DNA of 64,000 bases from Rehmannia glutinosa (GCA_016081115.2 JABTTQ020001498.1:62001-126000); one strand, 5' to 3'. Shown: positions 1 to 12,838, counted from the first letter of the stretch. The notes: generated from the sequence alone by a model not told the origin. Program-made: numbers and translations.

Positions 1-1045
1 ATGAACTTATTATGAGTAAAAAAAATGTGGAGACAAAACATGCATAGAATTTAATTCCTTTGTGCATAGTCAAACTCCAAGAGTGATTTTGGAAAAGGGA
101 TATTAGAAGCAATGAAGGATTCCAAAAACCCAAAACACCAAATGCTACACCCACATTCAGTTCAAAGCACAATCACAATCATATTGGCCTTGGTTATAAA
201 GGGAAAGGAAAGAAGCCAGTAGAGTATGTTGAAAGGACATCTGAGAAGAAATTCAGACAGGTCTCTCAGCAGACTGCAAATAGAAAATACTCTGTAAGAA
301 GTAAACTCTACCAAAAGCCCCAGAAATTTCATCAAAGAAATACATATGATGGGAATGGTAGAAACTATCCAAACCAAGCTGATTGGAATAATGTGAAATA
401 TCAGCAAAGACCTATGGGATACAAGCCAAAATGGCAAAGACCTCAACCTCAGCAAAGGTCATTCCCAAGGGAAAAGAGCTATTATCAACACACATATGCA
501 CCCAAGCATTACACTCATAAATTTCTTAATTATACAAAGAAAGCAATTGCTAAAACACACACACACAGGCATACAGACAAAAGAGACAGTTGTATGATCT
601 TAATTAAATCCCCCAAGCAATTTGCTAATGTGCATTATGATTATGGTAGTGATAGATGGCAACCTCTTAGAGTCAGATCATCTGGTTATAGGTTGGTTGG
701 ATCATCTTATAGCACTAACCCCCCAGGACCCAGGCAAGTATGAGTACCTAAAAATTGATTTTCTTGATTGCAGGTTCAAGGAACAACTGAGTGCCAAGGA
801 ACCTGGTACATGGATAGTGGCTGTTCCAGACATATGACAGGAAACAAGAAAAATCTGTCAAGATTCAAGGAAATTAGAGGTGCTAAAGTCATATTTGGAG
901 GTAATGAAGCTCTAGGGGAGATCAAAGGCACATGATCCATCAAGAAGAATGGACTGGAGATCACAAATGTTGCTTATGTTGAAGGCTTCAACTTCAACCT
1001 GTTAAGCATCAGCCAACTCTGTGACAAAGGCCACAATGTAGGATC
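1..1045 (+). pseudogene. Copia gag tail, linker and aspartic protease (decayed)
   Basis: The first 750 bases read as a lysine-, glutamine- and tyrosine-rich linker like that between gag and protease in Sireviruses; no intact zinc knuckle is seen. From about 795 the frame reads a tryptophan-tyrosine-methionine lead into a DSG protease triad followed by SRHMTG (about 810-840), the usual copia protease site. It continues to the conserved LLSISQLCDKG near 1000-1030. There is an in-frame stop near 930. The protease would cleave the gag-pol polyprotein in the virus-like particle. Non-functional as read. Confidence 0.7.
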
Positions 1046-1149
1046 CAACATGGGGTTATACCAGATCAAAGATGTTAAATCAAATGCAATAGTCCTGCAA
1101 GGAACAAGGCAAAAGAATATGTATGTGGTAGATTATTTTACTGCTACAC

Positions 1150-2470
1150 CAAGCACACGTCTGCTAGCAAGGAGCACCACCGAATCAAGTTGGTTGTGGC
1201 GTCATAAGCCGAGTCATCTGAACTTCCAGACAATCAACAAGCTTGCAAGGAGTCATCTTGTGGAAGGATTACCAGACTCAGTGTACAAGAAATAAAGTAT
1301 ATGTGATGCATGCCAGATGGGAAAGCACATCAAATCATCATTCAAGGATAAGTCAAGTCATTCTTCAACAAAAATACTGCATCTGTTGCATATGGATTTA
1401 TTTGGTCCAGTTGAGCCAGCTAGCATCAGTGGAACGAAATACACCTTAGTAGTGGTGGATGATTATTCAAGATATACATGGACAATTTTCATGTGTAAAA
1501 AGAAGAAAACACTGTAGAAGTTACCTCAGCTGATGAGAATAATTCAAAATGAGAAGAGTCAAACCATTATAAAAATAAGATCTGATAGGGGAACTGAGTT
1601 TGTCAATGGGATAATAACTCAGTATTGTGTTGAAAATGGTATTGCTCATGAGTTATCAGTTTCAAGGACTCTAGATCGAGTAGCTGAAAGAAGGAACAGA
1701 ACTCTCAAGGAAGCTGCAAGGACAATGTTAGCTCAAGCTGGATTGCCTAAGAGATTTTGGGCTGAAGCCATAAATACAGCATGCTATACTCAGAATAGAT
1801 GCATGATTAACATGTAATTGACCAAGACTCCCTATGAGATTTGGACAGGGAGAAAGCCAAATGTTGGATATTTCAAGATATTTGGATGTAAATGCTTCAT
1901 CCTTAATAATGGTAAGGATAATTTGAAGGCTTTTGATGCTAAAGCTAATGAAGGTATCTTTTTGGGATACTCAGCTGAGAGTAAAGCTTATAGAGTGTTG
2001 AACAAGAGGACTATGGTCACAGAAGAGTCTATTCATGTGGTTTTTTATGAACCTAATGTGAATGGAGAAGACATTGATGAGTTAGCTGATAAACTGAATC
2101 AACCAACTATGCAGAAGAGTCCTTATGTTGAAGCAGATGTGAGAGCACTCAACCCTGATGATGATGAGATAGCTGAATCTCAAAGACAGCTAGAAAGTGT
2201 ATAGATGAATGAAGATGAAAGAGCTTTTCAAGACAACTTAGTTGCAAGACGGCTGAATCCAGCAGACTTACTCCAACCTGATGTGAGATGGCTGAGAGAC
2301 CATCCACCTGAATTAATCATTGGAGATGTTAGAGATGGCATAAGAACCAGATCCAGAGCACAACGTGAAACAATGTTCACTTGTTTTATTTCCCAAATAG
2401 AGCATAAAGATGTGTCTCAAGCATTGAAAGACACACATTGGATTCAGGCCATGCAAGAAGAGCTGAATTA
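1150..2470 (+). pseudogene. Copia integrase (GAG-pre-integrase, DDE core, C-terminal region), decayed
   Basis: A zinc-binding region reads WLWRHKPSHLN (about 1189-1220) with the CxxC partner CDACQMGKH near 1305-1325. The catalytic core follows: first Asp in MDLFGPV (about 1393), second Asp in SDRGTEF (about 1580), and the catalytic Glu in VAERRNRTLKEA (about 1680-1715). The stretch KTPYEIWTGRKPNVGYFKIFG (1822-1885) is the conserved copia motif after the core. Stops at about 1294, 1516, 1815, 2202 and 2469 break the frame. Family role: inserts cDNA into the host genome. Confidence 0.85.
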
Positions 2471-3916
2471 GTTTGAAAGGAACAAAGTATGGGAATTAGT
2501 TCAAAGGCCAACCTACCAAAATGTTATTGGTACTAAGTGGGTTTTCAGGAAAAAGATGAATGAGGAAGGATCTGTTGTATGAAACAAAGCAAGATTGGTA
2601 GCCAAAGGGTATTGCCAAGAAGAAGGTATAGATTTTGATGAAACCTTTGCTCATGTTGCCAGATTGGAAGCAATAAGGATGTTTCTTGCCTATGATGCAC
2701 ATAAGAACTTCATTGTATATGAAATGGATGTGAAAAGTGCATTTCTAAATGGACTGTTGGAAGAAGAAGTCTATGTTGAACAACCTCCAGGTTTTGAGCA
2801 AAAAACTATTGGAGATAAAGTCTACAAGCTCAAGAAAGCATTGTATGAATTGAAACAAGCACCAAGAGCATGGTATGATACATTGTCTCAGTTTCTAATT
2901 GACAATGGATTCACCAAAGGAAAGGTTGATAGAACACTCTTCAGGATTCAAGATGGAAAGAGTATACTGCTTGTTCAAATATATGTGGATGATATCATTT
3001 TTTGATCCACAAACAAAGAGCTGTGTGACAAGTTCTCAAACCTCATGCAAGGCAAATTTGAGATGAGCATGATGGGAGAGCATACTTTCTTTTTAGGACT
3101 TCAAGTCAAACAATTGAAGGATGGAACCTTCATAAACTAAACCAAGTATACCATAGATTTAATGAAGAAATTTGGTATGGAAGAGAAGTCTTCTGTGAAG
3201 ATTCCTATGAATACATCAGTCAAGATGGACATGGAGCAGATGCCAAAGCTGTTGATCAAACCAGATATAGAGCCCTTATTGGATCCTTGCTCTATCTAAC
3301 AGCAAGCAGGCCAGATATCACATTTGCAGTAGGTGTATGTGCTAGATTTCAATCTGCACCAAAACAGAGTCACATGACTGTATCTAAGAGAATCCTAAGG
3401 TATTTGAAGGGATGTCAGGAAGTCGGCTTATGGTATCCAAAGGAAGGAGGATTCAAGTTGGTAGAATACTCAGACTCAGGCTATGCTGGATGTAGAGTTG
3501 ACATGAAGAGTACTTCTGGTACATGTCAAATTCTTGGAAACAGATTAGTTTCTTGGTTCAGCAAGAAACAAAATTCAATAACTACATCCACAGCTGAAGC
3601 AGATACATAGCTGCGGGCAACTGTTGTGCCCAAGTCTTATGGATGAGACAGCAGCTGAGAGACTATGATATTGAAGAAAGAGAGATTCCAATTATGTGTG
3701 ATAACACTAGTGCCATTCCAATAACTCAGAATCCAGTGTTGTATTCAAGAACAAAGCACATTGATGTTAGATATCATTTTATAATAGATCAGGTTGAAAA
3801 GAAAGACATCACTTCGGAATAGATCTCAACTGATAAGCAGTTAGCTGACATATTCACAAAGCCATTATGTGAATCAAGGTTTGAAGAGCTCAAGAATGAG
3901 TTAAGAGATAATTGAG
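2471..3916 (+). pseudogene. Copia reverse transcriptase and RNase H, decayed
   Basis: RT begins near 2490 with the WVFRKK motif and runs through ARLVAKGYCQEEGIDFDETF (about 2590-2650), MDVKSAFLNG (about 2720), LYELKQAPRAWYD (about 2840) and the catalytic YVDDIIF box (about 2983-3003), directly followed by a stop. RNase H follows with LYLTASRPDI (3287-3320), a DSGYAG box (about 3475) and the SKKQNSITTSTAEAD motif near 3600. Stops at about 2470, 2580, 3004, 3138 and 3608 and a frameshift near 3250 inactivate it. The last readable residues end at a TGA near 3913. Confidence 0.88.
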
Positions 3917-4484
3917 CTGAGTTAGAATGCTCAAAAAACTCAGTCAGCAGAGATAGTAGAAGTGAGAATGAAAAATAGGCAAGTTTCACATTTTAGCCAA
4001 GTGAAACAACCTAGTCGAGAAGTTAGCTATTTCGTGTTAGATGACAGCTGAGTGATGTTATGTGAAGAGAGAAGCACAATTAAGTCACTTTGGATGTAAG
4101 TTGAATCATTTATGAGTTAAGTGACAAAAACGCAATCGTTTTATTCAAATGGGAATATTTTTAAGGATGACGTAGGCGTAATTATGACTATCATTACAAA
4201 AGTTGCACAGTAAACTATATGATTGGATATAAATGTTGTTGCATTTAATGTGGGGAAATTAATGCAATTTTGAAGAGTCAATCCTGACCGTTGATCTTGA
4301 TCAAATTTTTCAAATTCCAAAACCCGTCCTTTCAAGTCCCTTATATACCAAAATTCATTTTTCTCTCTCCCCACACAAACTCTCGTCTTCAGCAAGCAAG
4401 CAAGTTTTCTCTCTGCAAACCGTTCGAAACCCTACCATTCTAAGTTAAAGTTTTCGTGTTTTTCTCCATTCAAAAGTTCTGGAA
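3917..4484 (+). promoter_or_regulatory. Spacer with promoter-like leader before the 3' accessory ORF
   Basis: No ORF here. Around 4338-4350 there is a TATATA-containing stretch (CCCTTATATACC). It is followed by a pyrimidine-rich CT leader (4360-4480) that resembles a plant 5' UTR and ends at the ATG at 4485. This suggests the accessory ORF may have been transcribed from its own promoter, not only from the LTR. Inference only. Confidence 0.4.
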
Positions 4485-7400
4485 ATGGCTTGTACTCATG
4501 ATTTTGCTAAGCTATCCGAGAAAATCGTGGATTTTAAGGGCATGATCAAGCAGGGCGCTGATGAGGCCCTGATCCGAGAAAAGTCCGGTCTAAAGGACTT
4601 TCTCTCGATGCACTTCACGCATACGTATCTGGAAGAAGTCGCGATGTTCTATGTGAACGCCGAGGTGCATGACAATGAGATCCGCTCATCCGTCCACAAC
4701 AAGGCCATCAAGATAACTGCAAAGGACCTTGCTTAGCACTATTTCTTGCCGTCTGAAGGATTGAAGGACATTGCCGTAAAGGATGTCAACTTGGCTGCAG
4801 CTTGGAAGGAAGTTGCAAAGCCGGAATATGCTGCTAAAGTTGTGTATACAGCTAAGAAAGATTTTCTGGAAAAAGATTACCACAAGTTGATGGACATCGT
4901 GTCCAAATGTGTGGATATGAAGTTCGGAAGCTTCAATCAGCTATCTCGGACAAAGCTGATGGTGGAGGCTGCAATTATGCAAGACAAGAAGGTGAACTGG
5001 GTTGAGTTCATCTTCAACCGAGTGCCAAAACGTGATCAACAAGTCCTATAAGTAAGATGGGACCTTTGGATGTTCGTTGGGATATGGCTTTGTCATTGGC
5101 CATTTGATGGAGGTCAATGGCATTGCATTGCGCCATGGGAAGCCCTTCCATGTGAATAAGAGAATGTTCAAGGCGAACCTCTCTGGAGTGTAGAAGAAAG
5201 CCCATGTGAGGAAGGCTGATACAAGTGAGGAGGAATCAGCTGACACAGCAGAAGACACAGCTGAGGCCTCCCAAGCTCTCTTCCCGAAGCCAATTTCCAA
5301 GAAGAGAGCTACGACGTAAACCAAACCCGCCGCCCCAAAGAAGCCTAAACCCAAAGCACACCGCCAAAGGTGATGCCCCGCCCACGGCCGAGCGAGGAGA
5401 AACCTCTACCTTCCTCACCAGTCATGAAGAAGAAGCGCACTGCCAAGTCAAGGAAGGCAGTTGCGTCAAAGAAAGACAATATTGAAACACATGTCTTCAC
5501 CCTTGAAGAGCCTAAAGAAGTGGAACCAGAGATTCCACTGGTTGCTACCATGAGAAGACGGCTGTTCAAGAAGTCCGAACTAGAGAAGATAGCCGAGTCC
5601 AGTACTCAGCCGGAGGAGATCGTTGAAACTGTTGATGCTCAAAGAGGAGCAGTCTTAGGAGAAAGTGGTGAGCCCGAGAAGACTGTTGATGCTGATCAGC
5701 AGAGTATAGAGGACCCAGTTGTGTGGGAGACAGCTGCAGAGAAAGAAGGAGCTGAGACAACCATGACCGTTGAAGAAAAGGTTGTCTCACCCCCTCACAC
5801 TGATGCAGTTGAATCTGAGGAGGAGCAAGCTCCATTAACCACCATTCCAGAGGCCGGAGAGGAGGATGATGATGATATTATTATGTACTCTCCAATCTAT
5901 CCAGACATTCAGACAAGGCTCAAAAATTGGAGAAATTGGAAGCTCGATTACTCCAGGCAGAAGTTCACTCGTCTGAGGTTTATCGATGAAGAAGATGAGC
6001 TTCTAACCATCCATCAAGCCCTGCCCCAATGACTGACTACTCAAAGGGAACTACAGCCGTGTCTCAGGAGCTGAGTAAACCCACAATCGTTCACTCAGGC
6101 GGTGCGCCCGAGGGGAAGCTCCTCCACCACAAAGAGGGTCGGAGGATGCAGTGGGAGACAAAAAAAAAGTTTGGAGTAAAGGTGAGCAAACCACTGAGAA
6201 GAAGAGTGAAATTAACGACGCTCAGAAAAATGAGACTGTCTCAGCTAAGATTTCCTCGGATATGCAGGTCGATGAAGCTGCTTTTGCAGCTAAGGCAAAG
6301 GATGGAGAGGCCACGGGAGTTAACACTCTTGGCCAGAAAGTGCAATCCAAGGAGTTGAGACTCCGAAGGATGCAAATGTAGAAGACCCCAAGACAGCTGA
6401 GTCTGTCGAAGGGATTGTCGAACGCCCCATAGCGATTGAGATTGTTGGGGGTAACGAAGGCCTAAAGGAGGTTGAGACTTCCTTAGGTAAGGAACCAGAA
6501 CAACATAACATTCCTCAAGTTGAAGGAGCTGCTGCAGAAGAGGAGATCAGCGCCCTTCGTGATTCCCAAGAACACATTGACACATCATTTCTGGGATCTG
6601 AGGATGAAGCCGAGTCCACACACCATGAAGATTTAACGATGGACAACGCTGAGGATGTTCTCAAATCTCGGAGCAATGTCAGTGATAAGACAACTCCCAT
6701 GAGATTCAGCTTTGATGATGAGCCATCACCCCAGGCCACATCAAACCCCAATGACGCTGATGAGACAGCTGAGGACATGGCAATTCAAAAGGAAAAACTC
6801 ACTGAGACCGAAGAAGCTATTAAAACGGTTGAGGTTGCCACCGAGCAGATCCTTAAATCGCTCCAATCAAACAGCGATTGGCGGACTACCACACCGAATA
6901 AAGAACGACTCAACCAGCTGCATCGCAGGCTCCCACAGCTGTGTTATCTGCCGATGATGATGCCGCAGCCGAGGCACAGAGAGCTGGTACATCGCAAGAA
7001 GAACATGTAAAAGCCCTTCAGCGTGGAGCTTCGGGGATACCTTTTGTCAGAGATGATGTCTTTGAAGAAATCTTTCCATTCAATGCTGAGCTGCCTGACA
7101 TGGAAGAAGAGTCTGCCCGAGATCAAGAGAAGTACACCGTGCAGGAAGAGCCCGTCATTCCATCAGATTCGATTGTGCCAATGGGTTTTGATTTCGATAC
7201 AGTGTGGTCGGAAGCTGAGTCGGCTTTGACAGTCGAGTTCTATGAAGCCTTCAAGAAAATCTATGATGAGATTGAGAAGATGTAATGCCACCACGCATCC
7301 CTGGATCTTAGATTGGACAATCATGATGCAACCCTCAGTGCAGATTTGAGAGGTGTTGTGCTCCGCATAAGGGAATGGGCTGCACATCAGACTGGCATGT

Positions 7401-8707
7401 GCTCAAAGTAGGTCCGCTACTTCAAGGATTTATTTGCTAAGGTGTTAGTATGGAGTGCGGATACGTCCAAGTTTCAGCAGAGGATAAAAGAGTATACGAT
7501 CAGAATGAAAACCGCGCACAAGTCCGACATGGAGTTGCTTAAGCATCACCACCAGAGCGAAATTGCACGCCTAGAAGACAACATGAGCCAGAAGTTCAGT
7601 CTTCTAATGGCAGAGATGAAATTGGTGACAGTTGAGTCGAAGGCTACCCGGTCAAAATTCCGAACAGCCCACTCCAGTGTAGATATCTAGAAGAATTCTA
7701 CCATCAGCCGACTGGATTTCCTTCTGAGAGGATTATTCCCTGGCCTAACCCTTCCATTTGGTGATGATGCCAAAAAGGGGGAAGATGAGGCTGTAAAGGG
7801 ATTGAAGGAGGAGAAGAAGAGTGACAAGGAGGCGAAGAAAGGTGACACAGCTGAGGGGGAAGAAAGTTCAAAAAATCTTCCTTTGAAACTCATGTATGCT
7901 GAAACCCCACAACAAAGTGATGTCACTGCTTCTATCCACAGCAAGCTACCAAAAGAGCTATATGTTGAAAAGAAAGCTGACATGGCAATGAAAGATGCAA
8001 GGAAGGCCATTGAAGCTGAATTTGAGAAGGTAGCTGAGAAGCAAACAACGCGTGTCCAAGAAATAAGAAAGCAGTATGATGGTCATCCAGCCGAAAAAGC
8101 CTACCCAGCTATAAAGCCCCCAAGAGAATTTTCTATTCCCGATGTTGGATCTGAGCTCATATCTCTAGAGGAATTCCCGACTCTAGAAGCAGAAGGTTAC
8201 TTTAAAGATATGATTCAATATCAAGCATGGGATTTGTACTGAGAGAAGGGAATTGAGCTATGCACGACGGCTGATAAGCAGCCAAGTTCTAGCAGTCACT
8301 CGGCTGGAAAGTCAAAAGCTCTAGTACAATATACTCCCAGAGGAAGGGAAGCTGAGTCAACAAGGAGTAGACATGGTGGCAGTGGGAGAAGCAGTCAACC
8401 ACGGCCAAGACCAAAAGATGTTAAGTATGTGGATCCAGAGAAGAATGGACTCATATATTGGGTCGGATACGAACATCTTGCGAACATTTAGGTTGCACGC
8501 AAGATTGCTGAAGCAAAGAAGAGACAAGAGGAAGAAAATGAAAAGCTCAATCGTGAATGGGAGAAAAGGCAGCGAAGGGATGATCCTGCTGCTAAGCGAT
8601 CCTATGAAAAGAAGAAGGAGGAAGAAGAAAGAAAGAGGAAGAGAGCTAAAGATGATAAGAGGAGAGCTGTTGAAGAAGAGAGAAGAAGGAAGCAGCAAAA
8701 GCGTTGA
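4485..8707 (+). pseudogene. Sirevirus 3' accessory (env-position) ORF, broken, with acidic and coiled-coil C-terminus
   Basis: The reading starts at ATG 4485 and is interrupted by TAG at 4734-4736, TAA near 5049, and several frame changes. The N-terminal 180 residues look globular. From about 5160 the product becomes basic (Lys/Pro/Arg), then strongly acidic with many Glu/Val/Thr (5500-7280). A Lys/Glu coiled-coil-like segment follows (about 8490-8705), ending at TGA 8705-8707. Its place between RNase H and the LTR is that of the so-called env-like ORF of Sireviruses, but no signal peptide or membrane segment is seen, so an envelope role is not supported. Function unknown. AATAAA occurs near 8910. 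Confidence 0.6.
7763..7784 (+). other. Internal polypurine-tract copy
   Basis: GATGATGCC is followed by AAAAAGGGGGAAG, nearly the same as the polypurine tract next to the 3' LTR at 8996-9019. Extra upstream copies of this tract are a known Sirevirus feature. It lies inside the accessory ORF. Confidence 0.55.
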
Positions 8708-8995
8708 AGTGTGTTGCGAACCCCCTTCATGTATTTTACTTTTTTGTAAATACACAGCAGTAAGTTTTCCTTGTAATAGTTCTGAAAATTTCCCTGTAAT
8801 TTTCATTCTTCCTGTAACTTAGCTTAGATACTTGTTGAAATGTTGCACTTGTATATAGCTCACATTTTGTTGTAAAAAATGACTTTGTAAAGGACAAGAA
8901 TGCTATGATCAATAAAATTGATTATTCAAAAGCATACATTCTTTGTTACTGCACTGCTTGTGTTTATTGTTTACTTATTTTGTTTGTTTTAAGTT

Positions 8996-9020
8996 TTGGC
9001 ATCATCAAAAAGGGGGAAAT
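8996..9020 (+). other. Polypurine tract of the Sirevirus-like element
   Basis: TTGGCATCATC followed by AAAAAGGGGGAAA sits immediately before the 3' LTR. It would prime plus-strand DNA synthesis. Confidence 0.75.
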
Positions 9021-10446
9021 TTTTAGGAAATTTATTTGTTAGATTTTGATGATACTATGTAAAACTTAGACTAGGAAGTTGGCTCTCCATTTTCCTTGTA
9101 ATTCTGTATTATAATAGATAGGACTGAAAGAGCTGAGTGAAGTCAGCCAAGTCAAGAATGCAAGAAGTTAACTGCAGACTTAGAGTGAAGACTCTGTTGT
9201 GTGTCAGCTGAGTATGGCCATGAAGGAAGATAAGGACTCGACTGAAGGAGAATCAGCTGAGGAACAACTGTGTGAAGTGTCAGTCAAGTCAACTCAAGGA
9301 GCCAAGTCTATCAGTTGAAGTGATAGTTGAGTCAATCTTATGATTGGAGAAGACTCAAGTCACAAGGGGTAAAGACAGCAGTCAAGTTGTGACAACTGAC
9401 ATCGAATTGTTGAAAGGAAGTCAAGAATATTACTCAATATAGTAATATGTCAAAGCTGCCAGGTTTTAAAGTGTTTGGCCCAGAAATATGAAAAAGGAAT
9501 GAGCCAATGGGAAACACTGCAACTTGTGTCAGAACCTGCAAAGCTGCGAAGCCATTTAATACGAGGAAGGGTTAACATCACAAGTGTTGCAGACCAAGAA
9601 AATACAAGCCAACGAACAAGAAGTGTCATTTGAAATTGGATTATCTCTTCAACGGGCAGATTTCAAATAAGCACTATAAAAGGTTGAGGAAGCAATTGAG
9701 AAAAAAGTGACCTTGCATACCTGAACCTAGCACGAACAAGCATTCATTGAGCAAGTAATTAACCTGCAATATTCTCAAGCTTATCAAGATATTCCTCAAG
9801 CCTAAAACTCGAAGAAACGCGATCCAACACAAGGTTGGAGGAAGTGCAGTGAGGTTCTTGTTGAACCAGGCTTTGGATTTGTTGGAGGGCTTCGTAATCA
9901 AATCCAAGAATTCGAAAGGAGTCAAGTAGCGAGGACAACTGTCTTGTGAAGAGATGAGTCCCAAAAGTGAAGCCAACTGTGTGATCAAGGCTTGCTCGGA
10001 CTGTTCATCCATTTTGTAACTCGTTGTTGCATTAGTGGATTACCTCCAGGAGTTGGAGAAGAGTGGAGTAGAGGAATTACCCCATTCTCGAACCACTATA
10101 AAATTGCTCTGTGTTTATTTACTTTCAGCACATTTATTTCTTGCACATTATATCTATTGATTGATAAATTTGTTAAGTCAACTGATAATAACTTAACTAA
10201 AACAAGTGTTGAAAACATATTTCAAACTAAAGGTGTAACCAAGTTAGTTGTATTTATAAAAAAGCCACTTCACTCAGCTGAGTTATTCTATCAACAACTC
10301 AGTCGAGTCTGTTGAGTGGCTAATTCTACTGTTGAGGTTGAACTAAGTTATCCCTCAAGGACTTAGCTGACTTGTGATTAAAACTCTGATTTAAAGGACA
10401 AAAATCGAAAATTGATTAATTCTATTCAACCTTTTTAGACTTAACA
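9021..10446 (+). repeat. 3' LTR of the Sirevirus-like element
   Basis: Begins right after the polypurine tract with TTTTAGGAAATTTATTTG; the canonical TG start appears mutated to TT. It ends near TTAACA (10441-10446), complementary to a TGTTAA-type start. Length about 1.43 kb. A TATAAAAGG box is present at 9675-9683. The end is inferred from the CA terminus and the change to unrelated copia sequence; the 5' LTR is outside the window. Confidence 0.6.
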
Positions 10447-11560
10447 CAAGCACCCCTTGGGACCTACAACTTAAAGTCCACAAAGTAAAATAACCATCAT
10501 AGTGGTAACTCAACCATAATGACTGGAGATCCCAAGAACTTGGTTCACCGGGAAAACTGAACTATGATGTTTATGTTGTAACACTTGAAAATAATGTTTC
10601 AATCCATCCCCAGAGAGCAATATTAAGTGTTGAGACACCTACAAAGTTGTAATGAGGCTAAGTCATTTGGCTTTTAGTGATCCCTACACCTTATTGCGGT
10701 TGAGTATGGCAGGATACTCGGAGAGGAGTTCACTATGTAAGTGTAAGTGAGAAGTGTGGGCTGCTTTAAAATAATAATTATGAATCCAAATAGGTGTCCA
10801 TGGCCGAAACGGACACAAAACGTGAGAACAAAAGGTGTTGAGACCTTATTGTGTTAATACTGTTGACTATGTATACACCAAGAAGGAATAGTTCAAGAAT
10901 AGTTCATTGCGTCCACTAAGCCACCAGTGTACTCGATGGTATTGGATACAAAAGGTTCAAAGCCACATGCTACCGTGTCGGACGCAATATTGTCTCTTCA
11001 GAACTGGTTTGCGTGTCTTCATTCATACGTGAATTTCCACTCATGTGGGGGATTGTTGGAAATTTGGTTTTGATAAATTGGGCGTCGGCCCGATTTTGAC
11101 CAAATTTTTGGTGGCTAAGTATTTAATTTTGGAGAAATTAAATGTAGATTATTAATCTATGTTCCGAGTAGATGTTCATAGTATTTTTTATTTCTCAAGA
11201 CTGAATTTCAGTGAGTGAGAAATTAATACACGAAGTTGGCCACACGAATGAGCATTATGTAAAGGGAGGTGAAATGTTTTAGCCTTGTCCCACATAGAAT
11301 ATAAACCCTAGTTTATCTTCGTATAAATACTAGGAGATGTTATTAGTTGGATATACTATAATATAAGTGGATGATCACAAGTGGGGCCCACGCACAGCGC
11401 TACTGCGCGCGGCCTCCACATGGGCTCATCCATTTTGGCTGACCCTTTGGTCTCGGGTCCAGGTTCACTATCTTGTTTTGTCTCAAAATGGGTTTGGCCC
11501 GATTCATTTTTGAAATGGGGATACGATAATTTTTTTAAATAAAATATGCATATAAATATT
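10447..11560 (+). mobile_element. 3' end of a second Ty1/copia element: 3' UTR, polypurine tract and LTR
   Basis: 10447-11044 resembles the 3' untranslated region found after RNase H in a common group of plant copia elements. It ends in the polypurine tract TGTGGGGGA (11045-11053), followed by an LTR start TGTTGGAAATTTGG at 11054. The LTR includes a TATAAATAC box near 11325. Its right end is not resolved; sequence character changes around 11560. No pol is present, consistent with truncation by the Sirevirus insertion. Confidence 0.55.
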
Positions 11561-12838
11561 GTTTTAAAGCCATAGAACAAAACGATGTTTAAAATTATGT
11601 AAAAGTTGATCATGTAACCATATATGAAAAATTAATACACATATATAAAAGAAATAATTAGAGTAATTAAGAAAACAAGAGACAACAAAAGTTCTAAACA
11701 CAGTTTTGGTAACATTATTGATATTATTAGATTTTTTTTTTGATATTTTTAGTTTTGTAGGTTTTGATTTTTGCCATGGTTTATTTATTCAAGTTGTTAA
11801 GTCAAACTTTTAATTTTTGAAACTTTATTGTGGGAATTTGTATTGTTTTATTTGGATTTTCTAATTCTTTTTGTAAAAATAGGGGTACAAGTTTATTATT
11901 AATTTTTTTTTACTTAAAAAAAATGTTGGATTTTTTGTGGTTTTGGGGTACGCCAAGTTTCCACACGATCCGCCCTGGTTGGAAATCATGGTCTTTATAA
12001 GTCTAAGGTGTATTCTTTGCATTGTGAGGAAGTTAGTGAGAAGAGATGAAGCCAGATTTCGCAGAAAATTTAGATGTTCATAATCTGTTCAGTAGGTGTT
12101 ACCACCCAGTGTAATAACATCTCGTGGCAACACTTCCTTTCTGCAATTTTTGAGTCAAGCAAACTAGTTTTCTCACCATTTCTAGTTCGATGGGGCTTTT
12201 GTGTTAGTGGTGCTACTACACAAAAGACGTAAATTGTTTTATATTTGGGGACATTACCGTGATCACTAGATGTGACGTATTTGTCTTGCGAACAGAGGTC
12301 TTGACTCGGCATTCAAGTTCTGTCATATTCATGCTTCTGGAGTTGGAGTCCTCATTCAAGACTTATAATAGTTAGATTTTGCTTCAATTGTAATTTTATG
12401 TTTCTGTTTTGTTAATCATCTTGAAGGTTTTTCCGTTTTTGTAACTATTGTAATCAACACATGTAAGACTATATAAGTGTATTTATGACATTGCGTTATA
12501 TGGATCTGGAAAAAAAAGAGTTGAACCATATTATAAAAGTTCTGTACTTATTTCCTAAAATGATAAAAATTGACACCCGGAAAAAAAAAAAAAAAAAGAA
12601 AGAGAAGAAACAACAACACACAAGGAATAAATCCACGATTTTTTTTCTTTCCAATAAAAGATAAAAATTCTTTTTACATTGGTGCCATATGCTTCACTAG
12701 TTTTCAAGAGTATTCATGCTGGCCAGTACCCACAGTAGAAATCGGGAAATATTATCCAGTGAACTGTATTTAAAGTTTATGTATTTAATTGTTTTGCTCA
12801 TATAAAGTACATGTAAGGACCATACATAATACATCTTA
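11561..12838. other. Intergenic AT-rich region with a dispersed repeat
   Basis: No gene seen. 11640-11900 is clearly related to 41770-41990: both read a GAGACAA..TTTTGGTAA start, a T-rich run, then AAGTTGTTAAGTCAA and a GTATTGTTT-like end. Poly-A runs occur near 12580. The remainder shows no recognisable structure. Confidence 0.5.

Larger units (their letters stand above)
1..10446 (+). mobile_element. Ty1/copia LTR retrotransposon, Sirevirus-like, 5' end outside window
   Basis: Domain order on plus is gag tail, protease, integrase, RT, RNase H, then about 4.8 kb of accessory ORF, polypurine tract and LTR. Integrase before RT defines Ty1/copia. The long 3' ORF and the repeated polypurine tract preceded by GATGATGCC/GGCATCATC-like words are Sirevirus traits (family knowledge). 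The 5' LTR and most of gag lie before base 1, so no target duplication can be checked. Many in-frame stops and frameshifts make it non-coding. It appears to have inserted into the 3' end of another copia element whose remnant continues at 10447. Confidence 0.82.

Noticed and set aside
8357..8822. Overlapping 149-codon frames on both strands
   Set aside because: They are shadows of the Lys/Glu coiled-coil frame ending at 8707 in the accessory ORF.
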